Shown here in pieces: positions 12,263 through 25,930 of a DNA stretch of 64,000 nt (position 1 is its first letter; the number at the start of each line of letters is the position of its first letter). The stretch comes from Allium sativum (Eukaryota > Streptophyta > Magnoliopsida > Asparagales > Amaryllidaceae). Below the pieces are notes generated by a model. That model was given only the letters and a program-made list of their open reading frames with translations, was not told the DNA's origin and made no database searches. The DNA lies in NCBI GenBank assembly GCA_030737875.1, contig CM060910.1, positions 618,463,303 to 618,527,302 on the forward strand, read 5' to 3'. The position numbers were made by a program, and so were the translations under genes.

Positions 12263-12569
12263 CAAACCTCCCAAAGAGGTTATAAATGATCCAAAGGATA
12301 ACTCAAAAGAAAATTCAAATTCTCCAATAATCTGTGAAGGAACTATTATCCCAGAAGAAATAATAGAAGCTTCCGAAAACAAAATGGTACCTAATAATAA
12401 TGAGATCTCAATATCCCATACGAATTATGGAGAAATGTGGGATCGAAATAAAATAACAATTGATGATGTATTCTCATTCGCAATAGCTACTGAAATAACT
12501 AAAAGTCATGACTATAATGTGAATAATGATAATGAACCAACTAGCATAAATGAATGTCGAAAAAGATAA
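12243..12569 (+). pseudogene. Copia linker between integrase and RT
   Basis: A 108-residue Asn/Glu/Lys-rich frame, shifted relative to the integrase frame, bridges to the RT. It has no motif of its own. Copia polyproteins carry a poorly conserved linker at this place, which is the reason for the call. Confidence 0.55.
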
Positions 12570-12584
12570 GATTGACCAAAGTGG

Positions 12585-13192
12585 AAAGATGTTGTTCAGG
12601 TTAAGTTAGATTCACTTCAAAAACATGGTGTATTTGGACCAACAGAGAAAGCATCAGAAGGTGTTATACCAGTCGGTTACAAACGGGTATTCGTTAGAAA
12701 ATGAAATGATAAAAATGAAGTTGTGAGATACAAAGCAAGGCTTGTTGCACAAGGTTTCCTACAAAGACCAGGTTTTAAATTCAAAGAAACATACTCTCCT
12801 ATTATGGATGTCATAACATTTCGATATTTAATAAGCCTTGTAGTTTTTGAGAAGCTTGACATAAGATTGACTGATGTTGTAACAGCTTATCTATACGGTG
12901 AATTAGATAAAGAGATTTACATGAAAATCCCAAATGGATATAAATTGCCTGAAGCAAAATCAAAGTCAATGTATTCATTAAAATTGAGACGATCATTATA
13001 CGGTTTGAAACAATCTGGAAGAATATGGTATAACTGTCTTAGTGAATATTTAGTAAAAGCTAGGTACAAAAACAATCTCATTTGTCCATGTGTCTTTATA
13101 AAGAAATCGGTAAAGGGATTTGCTATCTTAGCGGTATACGTTGATGATATAAATTTGACTGGAACTCCAGAAGAGATCAATGAAAAAATATA
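12585..13192 (+). pseudogene. Copia reverse transcriptase, N-terminal two thirds
   Basis: The sequence encodes VGYKRVFVRK, then after a TGA (about 12703) RYKARLVAQGFLQRPG, ETYSPIMDVITFRYLISL, TDVVTAYLYGELDKEIYMKIPNGY, LRRSLYGLKQSGRIWY and the catalytic YVDD (Asp codons 13143-13148). These are the ordered RT motifs of Ty1/copia. The usual Asp-containing motif DVKTAYL reads DVVTAYL. The gene is interrupted after EEINEKI by solo LTR E and resumes at 16290. Confidence 0.9.
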
Positions 13193-14861
13193 TGTAACAC
13201 CCTGAATTTTCTATGACTATTAAAAAGAATGAATTAAAGAATACTTAATTGTTAAAGTGAGAATTAAGGAAAACAGGTTACGCCATTGCGTTCGTCTCTA
13301 AATTCTGCTTAGAAAGAGTCCAAGTTTTCGTAAATCGGACTTCGTAGGAGGAAGTTATGGCCCTCAGAAGTTTCAGAAATTTAAATACATTAAAAATAGT
13401 TTAGATTGAAATTCAAAATTCAAATTCAAACAAGGAAGCGGGCTGGGAGGCATTTTTCCTGCCGCAGGCCAGGTCGACCAGGGGGTCGACCTACCCTATA
13501 CAGGTTGAGCAGGGGGTCGACCTGGGGATCGACCTAAGTGTCGACCTACTCCCCTCAGGTAGATCTGAACTGTGACGATTCTGACTTGTTGATGAGTCTT
13601 TTCTGACCTGTTGCTGAGTCGCTAGGGCATAGGTGGTAGTTCTGGATAACTCTATCTGGTCTGAATGGTTCTGATTTTCTCCTATGATAATCTAATGGCT
13701 TATATTAATTTAAACTTCTATAAAAGCACGCATAGACTCAAGCTCTAAACCGAAACTAAATTAATCTCTTGGCCTCCATGCTGCTGCTAGAATTGTTCTT
13801 TTTCTTAAAGTTTAGGAATTGCAAGTCAAGATTCTAATACAAACGACGAACGAATTATTCTCTTCTCTAATCTGCCTTTGTGAGTACAATTTCTTTCAAA
13901 AAATAATTCATAAATTAATTATGATTAGTTATAATTGGGATTATGAGAACAGGTTTGTTGAATCATGTGATGTTACTTAACTTTGTTATCGTCTATTGGT
14001 GAACATATGATAGTTTTGTTAACTTATGTTAGTAGATCTATTTCATATGTCCAATCACATATGTTTAACTTGATTCATTTTATGACATTAGTTTATATGC
14101 AAGTTTGGGATGTAAATCATATGCTAGTTTGTATGTGAATCTTATGCAAGTCTGTTTTTACATATGCTAGTTTGTATGTGAATCTTATCCAAGTATGTAT
14201 GCAAATTATACACAAGTTTATATGTGAATCAAGTATATACATATGCTAGTTTGTATGTAAAACATGTGATATTAGTTTACATGTTTAAATTCATATGCAA
14301 GTTTATAGGAATCTATATGCAAGTTTAGGTGAAAACTATATTCACATATGCAAATTTAGGTGAAAACCATATTCATATATGCAAGTTCACAATTTCATGT
14401 ATAGATCTATATTTAGATCCATGGCAATACATAGTTTATGCAAATTTATGATCTATATGTTCATTGCCTATGCAAGTTATTGGCTATGCGAATTTATGTT
14501 ATAATTCTTATTTGCAAGTTAGATCTATTTTATGTGTTATGCCAGTTGTGATGTTTCTTTTCTTATTAGTTAGACTATTTGCGAGTCTAACATACTTCAT
14601 ATTAAACGTACCAACGATGTGGGGACAATGGGAAAATATTAAATATACATATTGCGAATTGGCATAAAATGGCTTTAAAAGCATATAATTAATTTGAGAT
14701 ACTAATTGGTATAATTTATATACCTGAAAAGTATGGACATAATTTAGGTGACAATTATGGACATAGATTAATTTGGAAATTATTGACAATTTGAATAGGG
14801 ATAATTAATTCATATTGGGGTGAAATAATTATATGTAATAATAAACGCCTAAGACACGAGG

Positions 14862-14932
14862 TTAGAATCGTTTGTGGTATAAGACTGCCCAGACCCTCCC
14901 GACAAATCTAGCAACCCCAAACGGTAGTCTAA
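14862..14932 (+). other. Family-C long hairpin, copy 1 of LTR E
   Basis: Outer stem TTAGAAT/AGTCTAA (one mismatch) and inner stem CGTTTGTGGT/ACCCCAAACG (one mismatch). Pairing is decayed here, in line with the age of the copy. Confidence 0.65.
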
Positions 14933-14984
14933 CGTGAGAGGTCGAAGCGATAAATTAAATGCGTAACAATTGTAAAGACACGAG

Positions 14985-15056
14985 GTTAAGCTCGTTTGCG
15001 GTATAAGACTGCTCGGACCCACCCGGCAAATCCAGCAACCGCAAACGGTAGTCCAA
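14985..15056 (+). other. Family-C long hairpin, copy 2 of LTR E
   Basis: Inner stem CGTTTGCGGT/ACCGCAAACG is perfect. The outer stem TTAAGCT/AGTCCAA is damaged. The apical segment is GCTCGGACCCACCCGGC. Confidence 0.68.
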
Positions 15057-16289
15057 TGTGGGAGGTCTTACAAGGTTACGGTTATAATGAATTAAGTAAC
15101 ACTTAACCAAGATAAACAAGTGGTGGGACATAGGGGTTAAGTAGGTGACATAGGTGACATGTGAAATACGATTAGAAACACTTAACAAAATTGAAACATG
15201 TAAGAAGACATGAATAAGAGGGTGTTAAGTGGGAAATCCTAAGTGGGGACCAAGCATAGGTGGAAAGCTTGTGTCAAGCATGGGGGACCCTTTTCAAACT
15301 AATAACCTATTAAGTATCTTTGGGAGCTCGATTTAGATCGAGGACGGGACACGCTTACTGGTTTTGATTGTAAGAGATCAAAACGGGTTAGCGGTGGCAA
15401 CGCAATTCCAACGGGGTCATGTGCGTGCGTGGGTTCGGGCTAGTAGATACGACGTTGTTGCATCTTGTAGATATAAGATGTGCATCTTTAGTGGTATTGG
15501 GTTGCCACTTTGGGGAGTGATACACCCCACTGTGGGACCAACACGGGTATCTACAAGTTAGGGAGCCGATCGCATGGGGGTAGTGCGTACAACTAGTGGT
15601 GGTAGGGGCAGGCGGCACCTATGAAGACAGCTAGGGGTACACGAAACTACCATTATGATTATTAGGTTCAGTAGGCGGGGCCAACCTTTAGGGTGACTAG
15701 TAGTGGTGCAGTATAGTAATTATCCTATAGTGATTAGGAGTGCGATTAATGCCAGCATATTCCTCTTGTTTTCTTTGTCTTGCCCATTTGCTTCACAGTC
15801 ATTCCTTGTTTTACCAGTTTATGCCTTATCCTAATTACTTTAATAATTATATTGTTAAAGTTATTAGACTCGCTAGACTTTATGTCTTGCCCTATTTGTT
15901 TTTGCCTTTTTCTTCCTCCCCCCAGGTTCTCAGGGAGGGACTAGTGGTAGTGGAGCTTGATTTAGATCTCTTTCTCTCTCTTTTGGAAGTGCTTGGATTG
16001 CTGAAAGTAAAGTTCAGCTTATCTCTTTTATGGTCACTTATGTTGGGGTTATGCTTTTTTACTTTATGTACTCAGAAAACAATTTGTCAAGATGGATATT
16101 AAGTGTTATTGTTGGTTTATGTTGTTGTTGTAATCAAACTATTTCTTCGCTGCAATAAAAGTTGTTTTAAAATTTTCAAGTACCAATATATGTATCTGTC
16201 TTGTTATATTCTGTTCTATACACCAATAATACTCCATGAAATTTAATGCATTCTCTTGAGTGTGACATTAATGGACGTGGGGTGTTACA

Positions 16290-17153
16290 ATAGATTACCT
16301 AAAACAAGAAATATAACTGAAAGATCTTAGCAAAACCAAATATTGTCCTGGTATACAGATTGAGCACAGTAAAAATGGCATACTAATCTATCAATCAAAT
16401 TACACTGAGAAAATCTTGAAACGTTTTCAAATGGATAAAGCATACCCACTTAGTATGCCTATGGTTGTCAGATCACTAGATATCAAAAAGGACCCTTACC
16501 GACCAAAAGAAGATGTACTTGGTCCAGAAGTACCATATCTCAGTGCAATTGGTGCATTATTATATTTAGCGCAATGCACGAGACCAGATATTGCATTCTC
16601 AGTCAATCTTCAAGCAAGATATAGTTCTGCACCAACTAAAAGACACTGGAATGGTATAAAACATATCATGAGATATTTGCGAGGAACCACAGATTTAGGC
16701 TTGTTTTATTCTAACATAGGCAATAATCCGAATCTAGTTGGTAATGTTGATGCAGGTTACCTCTCTGATCCACATAAAGCAAAATCACAAACTGGATATG
16801 TGTTTACAAACAACAGTGTTGCTATTTCATGGAGATCTACAAAACAAATGTTGGTAGCAACATCATCCAATCATTATGAAATTCTAGCACTACGTAAAGA
16901 GAGTCGAGAATGTGTTTGGTTAAGGTCATTAATTGAACATATTCGAAGCGCATGTTAACTTCCCTCAACTACAGAAAGATCAACTATTATTTATGAAGAC
17001 AATCCAACATGCGTAGCTCAGATTCAAGAAGGATATATCAAGGGTGATAGGACAAAACATATTTTCCTAAATTCTTTTTCACACATGAGCTTCAAAAGGA
17101 CAATAAGATAGAAGTGAAGAAAATCCAATCTCAAGAAAATCCAGCAGATTTAT
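16290..17153 (+). pseudogene. Copia RT C-terminus and RNase H
   Basis: Resuming after solo LTR E, the sequence encodes IDYLKQEI, a stop, then the RT thumb and connection (YCPGIQIEHSKNGILIYQSNY, SAIGALLYLAQCTRPDIAFSVNL). Copia RNase H follows: NVDAGYLSDPHKAKSQTGYVF, SSNHYEILAL with the conserved Glu, YEDNPTC and GYIKGDRTKHI. The longest open stretch is 16416-16958. A TAA interrupts at 16956-16958 and a frameshift lies near 17070. The gene ends at NPADL, where element D is inserted, a few codons before the expected C-terminus. Confidence 0.9.
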
Positions 17154-19105
17154 TGTAATAGTCCGCCATTTTGACCCCTCAAGTCGATGATTAGACCGAC
17201 TCGAAGCGTTCAAAACGACGGATTGTTATTGGCTTATAGGGTTTGCATAAATTAAAACAGAGTCACAACATACACTAATTTGCAGCGGAATAAATTTTTG
17301 TATGAATATCTGAGTTTAATACAAAACATTTATATAGCTAGAAGAAATATAAAAGGAGTACATAGCTTTTAATAAAAGTTTACATTTCAGTCGAGCCTTG
17401 CACGCGCATACATCTTCCTGTGCCTCTTTTTTCAAAGCTAAAATCTTGCATCAAACACTTAGGCCCTGATCCGAGCGTTCCATGCAAAACTACAAAACAC
17501 TCGAGTTAGGATTAAACTTATTTCAAGTCTCTAAACTTCGATAAGATTGCATAAATATAATTAATTTAGCCTCAACAACATTATTTCAATAAGATTAGCG
17601 TACTAACCCACGAAATGCAGAAACATAACAAGAAAAAATATTTGATACATTCAACAGAACATGCCACAATAGCAGGGTGGCATGGTGAATAGTCAAGCAA
17701 TGGTCCAGACTTGGAGTGCTACATAATATATATATATATATACGTATATATAAATCTGGAGTGGAACAGTAAGTATGCAGTAGCTTAACCATAGGGACTA
17801 AGGAATAAATAAGCACATAACCGTGTAAAGCTTTATACTAGGAATAATAGTTGTGAGCCGTAATATATGTATATATGGTGGCCAAATTTTTACTACATGG
17901 AATAGCTGAAAATTTCAACTACAAAGTGCAGTCACAATAGGAAACGGTCGCAGTAGACAATAGTGGCTATACAGGCGTGAACTCCCAGTACTAGTTGAGT
18001 TCTAGTTAAATTATTTTGTCATGCAAGGAAAAGAATACTACAACAACATGCAAGGTTATCTTGCTAAGAACGGAAACAAGCACGTATTGGAGTAACATGC
18101 GACATCTAAGCCAAAAGGTTCAAGCTAACACAAAACCAAAGAAGAATACATGATACATTATAATGTCCAATAATACAACATATAGATTTGGAATCAGTAG
18201 CCAAGAGAATGATATGCTTATGCTGGTAGGTGTTATAGCAAAATATACATTTGTTTTGGTGATTCCAATACTTAGGAGGAAGACTGCAATAATAAAATTG
18301 ACATGTCTTACATAAAGAATTACTTATTAGGTTCATTTCATCTATATGATGCTAATCATTTGTTGAAGCTTCAATAAAAAAACTAGTGATAATTTCATAT
18401 ATAATTTACAGCAAATAATATCTATTAAGCAAACAGACAAATGAAAATATAGCCTCTGCCAAAATAAAAACAAATGAGAATATAAACTAGAGAAAAGGGA
18501 TCTACAAAGCAAAAATAATGTACAAATATTAGTGAACTAACGGAACAAGCCCAATCAAAATAACATATGGCATACAACATGATTTTTATAAGTTTGATCA
18601 TAAAGGGCTCATACTGCACATCAATGGGACCATATTCGAATTGCATAGGGTGCTTTAGTAACTAAACTCAACATCCATAAACACATATGTATGAATGACC
18701 CAAGTATAAAGTTCAACCTAAAAGATTAATAAGTTGAAAAATGCGTGCGCTCCTTAAAATCAAGCCAAAGCTATTGAACATGCATGTAATATTGTGCTTT
18801 TGCTTAGAAGTCAAGCCATGCAAGCAGGCATGTTGCCATGATAATATCTTTTTTCAAAGTTTAAATGCTTTACATGATACCTCATGATCATGTATAAAAA
18901 AATTATCCATTAACATTTTTTTTCCAGAGAGCAAGAAGTTCTAAATTAGATAGTTAATCATAATGTGTGTTCACAATATTAACTGAAATTATAATTCTAC
19001 ATAATTGCTGCTAACATTTAGATGCTATGTTGAAGGTGTTGAAAGGACAATGGTTAGAAAAAATGATATTACTACAACGTCTATCTAAAAGCTGATATTA
19101 GTTCA
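17154..19105 (-). mobile_element. LTR of D, first part
   Basis: This AT-rich LTR sequence runs from TGTAATAGTCCGCC at 17154 to the H insertion point. The last five bases, GTTCA (19101-19105), are the target duplication of H. A short AT microsatellite lies near 17725-17750. No gene seen. Confidence 0.75.
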
Positions 19106-20244
19106 TGAAACACCCCACCTCTGTTAAGGTCACTCACAAAGGGAATGCCTTAACTTCGGTGGAGCATTTTAGGTAAACGATGCAGATAAATTACAAGACA
19201 AACAAATAATGCAGCGGAAAATAAAGTCATTTTATAAACAATGTGGTTCAGTCAAAATTTTAAAATAGTTGTCTCAATCGTACTTAAAAGTAATACATAG
19301 AACTTCTGTCTTGACTTAAAAACTTCCAAGTATAAAAGAAGCATAAAAATAACAATGATATTCCCCAATAAAGCATAAACCAGCCATAGCAATGGAAGAT
19401 AGAGTCCAAAGCAATACATCAACTATCTTCGAGTTTGGAAAGAAAACTGAGCTAACTGGTAACATTTCCTCCCTGTGAACCTGGAGGGGTGGGGGGACGG
19501 AAGAAAAGAGGCGAAACAAAACTAGGTCAGACATAAGTCTAGTAAGTCCAGTGACTTTCAGCATATAAACAGACAAAAGCATCATGACATAAATAAATTG
19601 AATATAAGACAATACCGTGAGAACAAGGATAACAAGATAACACATGATTAGAATGGATATGATAAGGCAAGATAAACTGAATGTGCTTCTACTCTTTCTC
19701 TGCTTCTCTACTACCTTGTTATTCTGATTTTTATATCTCTGCAACACCTAACTAGTGTCCTAACTGGTAATCTATACAAAATGTTCATATTTGTAATGTG
19801 TTCCCAATCCCCGCAATTGTGGTAGCCTTCAGATGTACATCTATCATGAGGATTCCACCTCAGTCTGCCTAATTGCCATGAACATGTTAGATATACCCTT
19901 ACTACCCTATCGATCGGCTCCCTACTTGTATTAATTTCTCTTGTGTCTGTGTCAATCGGCCCTCTCTTGCGTGTAGACACCCTATGCTGGTCCCACCATA
20001 AGGTGTATCTATCCTTATGATAGCAACCCGACACGATTCAAGATGTACAGTGTATAACTACTGGTACCCAGTGCCTATTTTCCCCACTTTGGATTACGTG
20101 CATGCCCATAAACCGTCGGAACCTACACTGACGTACCCTCTGCCGCTGTTTTGACCGCTTATAATCAGCCCAGTAATCATGCCCCACCCTGCCTAGTTCA
20201 GGGTACCATGATACATCTATGTGGGTTACTGCTGAAATGGGTCC

Positions 20245-21130
20245 CCGTTACTAGGGTTACCTACTAGTTAAGTTTGTGGGCCTATATATACAAATATTAC
20301 CCACCTACACGAGATGTACTTAACCCTCCCACTGATTCAAGCATGTTTATTTAATGGTTAAGTTTTGTGGGCCTATATTTACTAATATTACCCACCAATC
20401 CGATATGTACTTAACCCTCCTTCTGGTTCAAGCATGTTTATTTAGTGGTTAAGTTTGTGGGCTTATATGTACTAATATTACCCACCCAACATGATATGTA
20501 CTTAACCCTCCCGCACATTATGCATATTGGTTAAGTGTTGTCCATTCATGTTAACTTAACCCACCAATTCATCATGTCATGTTAGTTAAGTGTTTTCTTA
20601 TTAACTTAACCCTCCTCACTTATCACGTTGGATTGGTTAAGTGTTTCCTATCAACTTAACCCCGTTCGTCCATCAAGTTATATTGGTCAAGTATTTCTTG
20701 TTAACTTAACCCCACGTGTTCATCATGTTGTATTGGTTAAGTGTCATCAATCAATTCAAGCTACTTAAACCACCTACTGGTCATGTTACTTTGGTTAATT
20801 GTTGCTTTCTTGTGTCAACTTTACCCTACCACAAATCAATTTATATTGGTTAAGTGTTGCCCTCTTGTTTTAACTTAACCTTACCACAAATCAAGTCATA
20901 TTGGTTAAGTGTTGCCCTCTTGTTTTAACTTAACCTTACCGCAAATCAAGTTATATTGGTTAAGTGTTGCCCTCTTGTTTTAACTTAACCTTACCGCAAA
21001 TCAAGTTATATTGGTTAAGTGTTGCCTTCTTGTTTTAACTTAACCTTACCACAAATCAAGTCATATTGGTTAAGTGTTGCCCTCTTGTTTTAACTTAACC
21101 TTACTGCAAATCAAGTTATATTCATTAAGT
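20245..21130. repeat. Hairpin repeat array and 55-bp tandem repeat in LTR H
   Basis: Units pairing GGTTAAGT with ACTTAACC recur throughout. From about 20826 to 21115 five copies of a 55-bp unit lie head to tail; the CCCTCTTGTTTTAACTTAACC core recurs with a period of exactly 55 (20861, 20916, 20971, 21026, 21081). The copies differ at a few bases, such as ACCACAAATC versus ACCGCAAATC. Confidence 0.9.
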
Positions 21131-21208
21131 GTTTCTCATTAACTTAATCCTAGTCATTCATCTTGTTCATTAGCATTAACTGATTTATTAATGCACCAAC
21201 CTCTCACA

Positions 21209-21281
21209 TTAGATATGTGTTGTTGCGGTTACTGAATGTACTGGGCGGTTCCGGGCAGTTTTACACCACAATTCAATCTAA
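21209..21281 (-). other. Family-C long hairpin, copy 1 of LTR H
   Basis: Outer stem TTAGAT/ATCTAA and inner stem TTGCGGT against ACCACAA (one mismatch), with apical GGGCGGTTCCGGGCAG conserved. Confidence 0.75.
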
Positions 21282-21301
21282 CCTTGGGTTAACCTCTCAC
21301 A

Positions 21302-21374
21302 TTAGATAGGTGTTGTTGTAGTTACTAGATGTGTCGGGCGGTCCCGGGCAGTTTTACACAACAACTCAATCTAA
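21302..21374 (-). other. Family-C long hairpin, copy 2 of LTR H
   Basis: Outer stem TTAGAT/ATCTAA and inner stem GTTGT/ACAAC, with apical TCGGGCGGTCCCGGGCAG. It follows copy 1 after about 20 bp. Confidence 0.75.
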
Positions 21375-23489
21375 CCTCGGGTTGGGCATGTTCATCTTTA
21401 ATTTACACATTTACCATATATACCCAAATCTAGATTTTACAAGCTAATTACCAAATTCACCAAAACTAGTCATGATCCAATTCCCAAGTTATGCCCAACA
21501 AATTCCAATTTCAAGTTATTAATCAAAAGTGGCTATACCCAATCTTTCCTAAATTTGCAATAATAGTCATGCCCAAAATCACTATGCATTATGTTTAGCG
21601 TCCCAAATCAATAGTTAAGGCCAAGCTAAATTTAATATTTCAAGTTATAGTTAATGCCCAAAACTAGGTTTTTCATGCCAAATTTCATACTTAGTCGTTC
21701 ATGCCAATTCTAGGTTCAATATGTCAAATTACATATTCCATAATTCATGTCAAATTACCCCCAAATTGCATCTTAACAGTCATGCCATAATACATGTTCC
21801 AAATTATGCCAAATAAATGTCAATTTCATGTTATACCCAATTACCCCCGCATTCATAACGTACATATTTCGAGATTCAACGCAAGATTCATGAAATAAGC
21901 GGAGAAACAATATGTTATGTCCTCAAATCAGTTACAATTCAGTTATGCCCAATTATACATAATTTATTACTTTTCCCAATTTTGGTGCTTGTCATGTTCA
22001 AATCATATATTATGCCCAATTTTAGCGCTAGTCATGTCCAGGTCATATATTATGCTCAATTTTATTTCCAACGTACGTTCATCTCTTATGAGATTTTTCT
22101 CAGGCTCGCAATAGCCAGGCTATAAAAGCAAAAAGGGAAGAAGGAAAATAGAGACAAAAAATGGATATAATAATATCAAATGAGATAGATCCAATGGAAA
22201 GACAGATAGAAATAGGCATAATCTTAGATTCAGATTTATTACAATGTCAGAATCACAATTGAATTTTACTTCTGAAAATAACATAAACTTACAAATTACA
22301 GAACAGTCTTGAATTCTGGGATCTGATTTCTGGAACTGAAAGCGATCCCTTGACGTAGATTATCGATTCTCTAATTTCGATTTGATTCTTAGAAAATAGT
22401 TGTTGAAGTCATTGAATTGGACTTTGAATCTCTACTTGAATTCTAAACTTGATTTCCTGAAGAACTTGAGCGGCCTAACCCCGTCTTTGATTTATTTTGA
22501 TATGAATTAGGGTAGAATATAAGCGTAATGTAGTTGTGAAGAGAAAACTATAGCCTTAGGTGTGTTTATATAGCATAGGGATCAACGAATTTGGTCAGAA
22601 CGGGCGTTCAAATGCAGAGAAACGAACCATATAACAACTCGGAAAATTTGAACCAATTTAAAAAAAATTAAATTGGCTATTTTGGTGGATTTTAAATATT
22701 TAAAATAAATATTTTAAATAATAACGACGAAAAGTAAGTTTGGATCGACGTTTGAAAATGAATATAATTAATTTTAATTATAAACAAGGCCTGAAATGGC
22801 GTGGTAGTTTCAAAATTTGAATTCAAACTTTGACTGACTGTACCGGGTGCAAAACAAAATGGATTTTAGTGAAACCAAAAATATTTAAATCTATTAGTAA
22901 ATATATTTCTAACGAATCTGAAAAATCGAAGTTTCATAGCGGGAAGCAAAAGTTATGGCTAAATGAATTATCAGAAAGGTCGCTATAGAGTTTATATAGC
23001 CCGTGAAAATGGCCATTTTGCAAATGTCCTCGGAATTCGACGAAACCACTTTTGTTGGATCCGGGATGTTAAATTTTTGCTAGATTTCAAATTTCATAAT
23101 TTTTGAAGCTAGTATGTGAGCGTGGCAAAGGAAAATGTGTTTGGTCGATTTCTATTAAATTGGATCGACCAGAAAATGGCCATTTTTCAAACGGTCTCAG
23201 AATTCGACGAAACTAGTTTTGTTGTGACCATATCGTCAAAACATAGCTATATTTATTTTTTGGGAATTTTTAGAATCAATGTGTGGCCCCGGCAAATTGA
23301 AATGTACGTTCAAATTAAATATTGAATGTTTTATATTTTAATTTGAAGAGAAACTGAATCAAGCAGTCGAATGGGCCTACGAAACATATCCCATTGGGTT
23401 CGGAATGGGGGTATTTAGCTAGGGACGATAGTCGTTGGGTTTGGATTGGTGTTCGTGTGTGGCAAGGGGTATTTTCAGATTATAAAATT

Positions 23490-23540
23490 TATAAATATAA
23501 AAAAAATCTGATTGGCCATTCACTTTTCTCTCTCCCTGAA
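23490..23540 (+). promoter_or_regulatory. Predicted promoter of element A, 5' LTR
   Basis: TATAAATATAA at 23490-23500 is followed about 30 bases later by a pyrimidine-rich patch (CACTTTTCTCTCTCCC, from 23521). An inverted CCAAT box (ATTGG) lies between them. After this point the composition shifts to a GC-richer leader-like segment. The spacing fits a plant TATA promoter with start near 23522-23530, giving a U3 of ~0.9 kb and R/U5 of ~4 kb. Prediction only. Confidence 0.5.
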
Positions 23541-24274
23541 AACCCTCCAGATCGACGACGATTAGCCCTTCCATCTTTCTCGTTCATTTTCTGATCAATC
23601 CACGCACCATTACCCTTCCCTCCACTTGAAGATTTTGTAGAGCTCAACAAGATCTTCAAATCCATACCTAGTTTGGATTTTTTTCATTGAGGGATTTGGG
23701 AGAACCGACGTCACGAAGTCGAGGGGTTCATCGTGCCGTCACGAACGCCACAGGCAATCGAGCCTGACCGCACCGCCACCCCTAGGCTTGCCTCTCTCCC
23801 CTCTTTCACGTGGGGAAGGCCAATCGTCGAAATACTACACGGATTTCGAGAAAAAAGCTAAACCTAGTTTTGAAGAATTCAGATAGGTATACGGCTATTT
23901 TTATTTTAAATATATTATAGCACTTTAAAGCGCTACGGTTTTTGATTTCACTGTAAAAATCATATCTTTTTCATTTTTTGACGAAATTCAGTGAAACAAG
24001 AGACAGTGGACTCGTGTGGACGTCTTCTACATTTTAGAAGAGACCGCATATTTTTATGAGCCTTCTGCTATTTTTGGTGGAGTGGAACCCAAGGTGAGAT
24101 TTTTGAATTATAAACGATATGGAAAACGACGATGTATAAATTATATAGTCGACGTATGAGTTATATAAGCGTTGTACACCTCATGTATAAGCGTTGTATA
24201 AGTTGTACGGTCGATGTATAAGTTATATATGCGTTGCAGAAAGTTATATATGTGTTGAATAGAAGTGAAATTTA

Positions 24275-24275
<1 letters not shown>

Positions 24276-24318
<43 letters not shown>
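24276..24318. repeat. TA dinucleotide repeat
   Basis: A run of about 21 TA units in the 5' LTR of A. The matching run in the 3' LTR (34815-34870) is longer. It gives rise to spurious Ile/Tyr-repeat open frames. Confidence 0.95.
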
Positions 24319-24326
<8 letters not shown>

Positions 24327-25930
24327 TGCCCCTCATCCACAAACCATGGACGATATTTATTGGTTGTGATTGGTGTGAAAATTGGTTGATAGCGAATGGT
24401 TGATTAGAATTGTTTGTGGTTGAAATTGATTGATTGTGGTTGAAAAATACCCTTTTGTGGTTGAGAATTATTAGTTTGAAACCACATAGGATTAGTTTGT
24501 GGAAATGAAAAAAAAATACATGTCGCCTACGTGCGAACTAGATGCATGAAATCCCCATTGTCAAAAGCTGCGAGGCTTTAAGGTAGAGCGAGGAGCCGTA
24601 CTAGGGACGGCCCCGGTTTTAACTACCCTGCCGTTATGCTGCCGAAATTTTCTAAAATATTCATGTGTTAGAATTATTTTCATTTGTTGAAATTATTTTC
24701 ATATGTTGAAAACTTCATGTGTTGAATAGAAATTCATTCGTTGAATAGAAATTCATGTGTTGAATGGTATTCGTGTTTTAAATAAATTGCCTTTACAATA
24801 AAAATCACATTTTTATTATATATACGGACTATAGAAAACCTTCAAGTGTTGAATAGAAATTCATGTGTTGAATGGTATTCGTGTTTTGAAATAAATTGTT
24901 TTATAATAAAAATCCTATTTTTATCACCTATATGAACTATATAAAATAGTCGTGTTTGAAATAAATTGTTTTATAATAAAAATCCTATTATTATCACCTA
25001 TATGAACTATATAAAATAGTCATGTTTTGAAATAATTTTTTTTGCAATAAAAATCACATTTTTACTATATACATGAATGGTTAAAAATAGTGAAGCGTTG
25101 AAATAAAAGTCTGTTGGATAAAAATATCATTTTTATCAAATGTATGAAAAGAAAATAGTTTTGAAATCGAAGAATCGATTTTTTATATATATATAATTGA
25201 AAAATATCGAATAACGAAGCTGCAGTTCGTGTTTTGAAACTGTGATTTCAAACGATTAGTGCGGGAGATCCGACCATGGGATTTTCCCGAAACCGAAACC
25301 GTTGGGTTCGCTTTGGAAATATCTTTCCAACGACACCAACTTTGTAAAGATCCAACGGTTGGATTGTCTGGAATGTTTAATTCAAATCCGAAGAAAAACA
25401 GCGCCAGAATCGATTATATATATATATATAATTAAATTAAATCGAATAACGACGCTGCAGTTCGTATTTTGAAATCGAAACTTCAAACGAGTGTACCGGG
25501 AGATCCGACCGTCGGATTTTCCCAAAACTGGAACTGTTGGATTCGTTTTGAAAAGATCTTTCTAATGATATAAAATTTGTGAAGATCCATTGGTTAGATT
25601 TTCAAATATGTGTAAATCAAATCTAAAGAAAAACAGCGCCACAGCCGCGTTATGGCCTGAAGCGTCGTTTGAGTAAATTGGCTATAAATAAATAAATAAA
25701 AATAGTGATAAATCATTATAAAATATTATAAACGATATGGAATGTGAAATTTAGAAACTAACTGAAGGTTAGCTTAGTCGAATGATTTGCTGGGTTTTGA
25801 TCTGATGTTGGTTTCGGCCTTCGGGGTAAATATTTGGGAAATCATTCTCTTACTGATTGACGGTTAGTGAACAATGAATTGGAATGAAGTGTATGTTGTG
25901 TTTGTGTAGCACTTGTTAATTATATACGCG

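Larger units (their letters stand above)
13193..16289 (+). mobile_element. Solo LTR E, family C, inserted in copia RT
   Basis: A 3.1-kb LTR starts TGTAACACCC (13193) and ends GGGGTGTTACA (16289), with no internal domain. The flanking five bases are ATATA on the left (13188-13192) and ATAGA on the right (16290-16294), a target duplication with one mismatch. It reads as the plus-strand version of the family-C LTR: its first ~250 bp match the reverse complement of the right end of LTR H. A complete element recombined between its LTRs, leaving this copy. It includes the GTCGAC minisatellite (about 13470-13550) and two long hairpins. Confidence 0.9.
9639..17153 (+). mobile_element. Degenerate Ty1/copia element, interrupted twice
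   Basis: The domain order protease, integrase, reverse transcriptase, RNase H on the plus strand is the Ty1/copia order. The body is split by solo LTR E (13193-16289) and is cut at 17153 by element D in the codons after NPADL, near the normal C-terminus of RNase H. Neither copia LTR is in the window: the 5' side is lost at the G junction, and the 3' side should lie beyond element D. Stops, frameshifts and lost catalytic residues show it is dead, and it is the oldest layer of the nest. Confidence 0.92.
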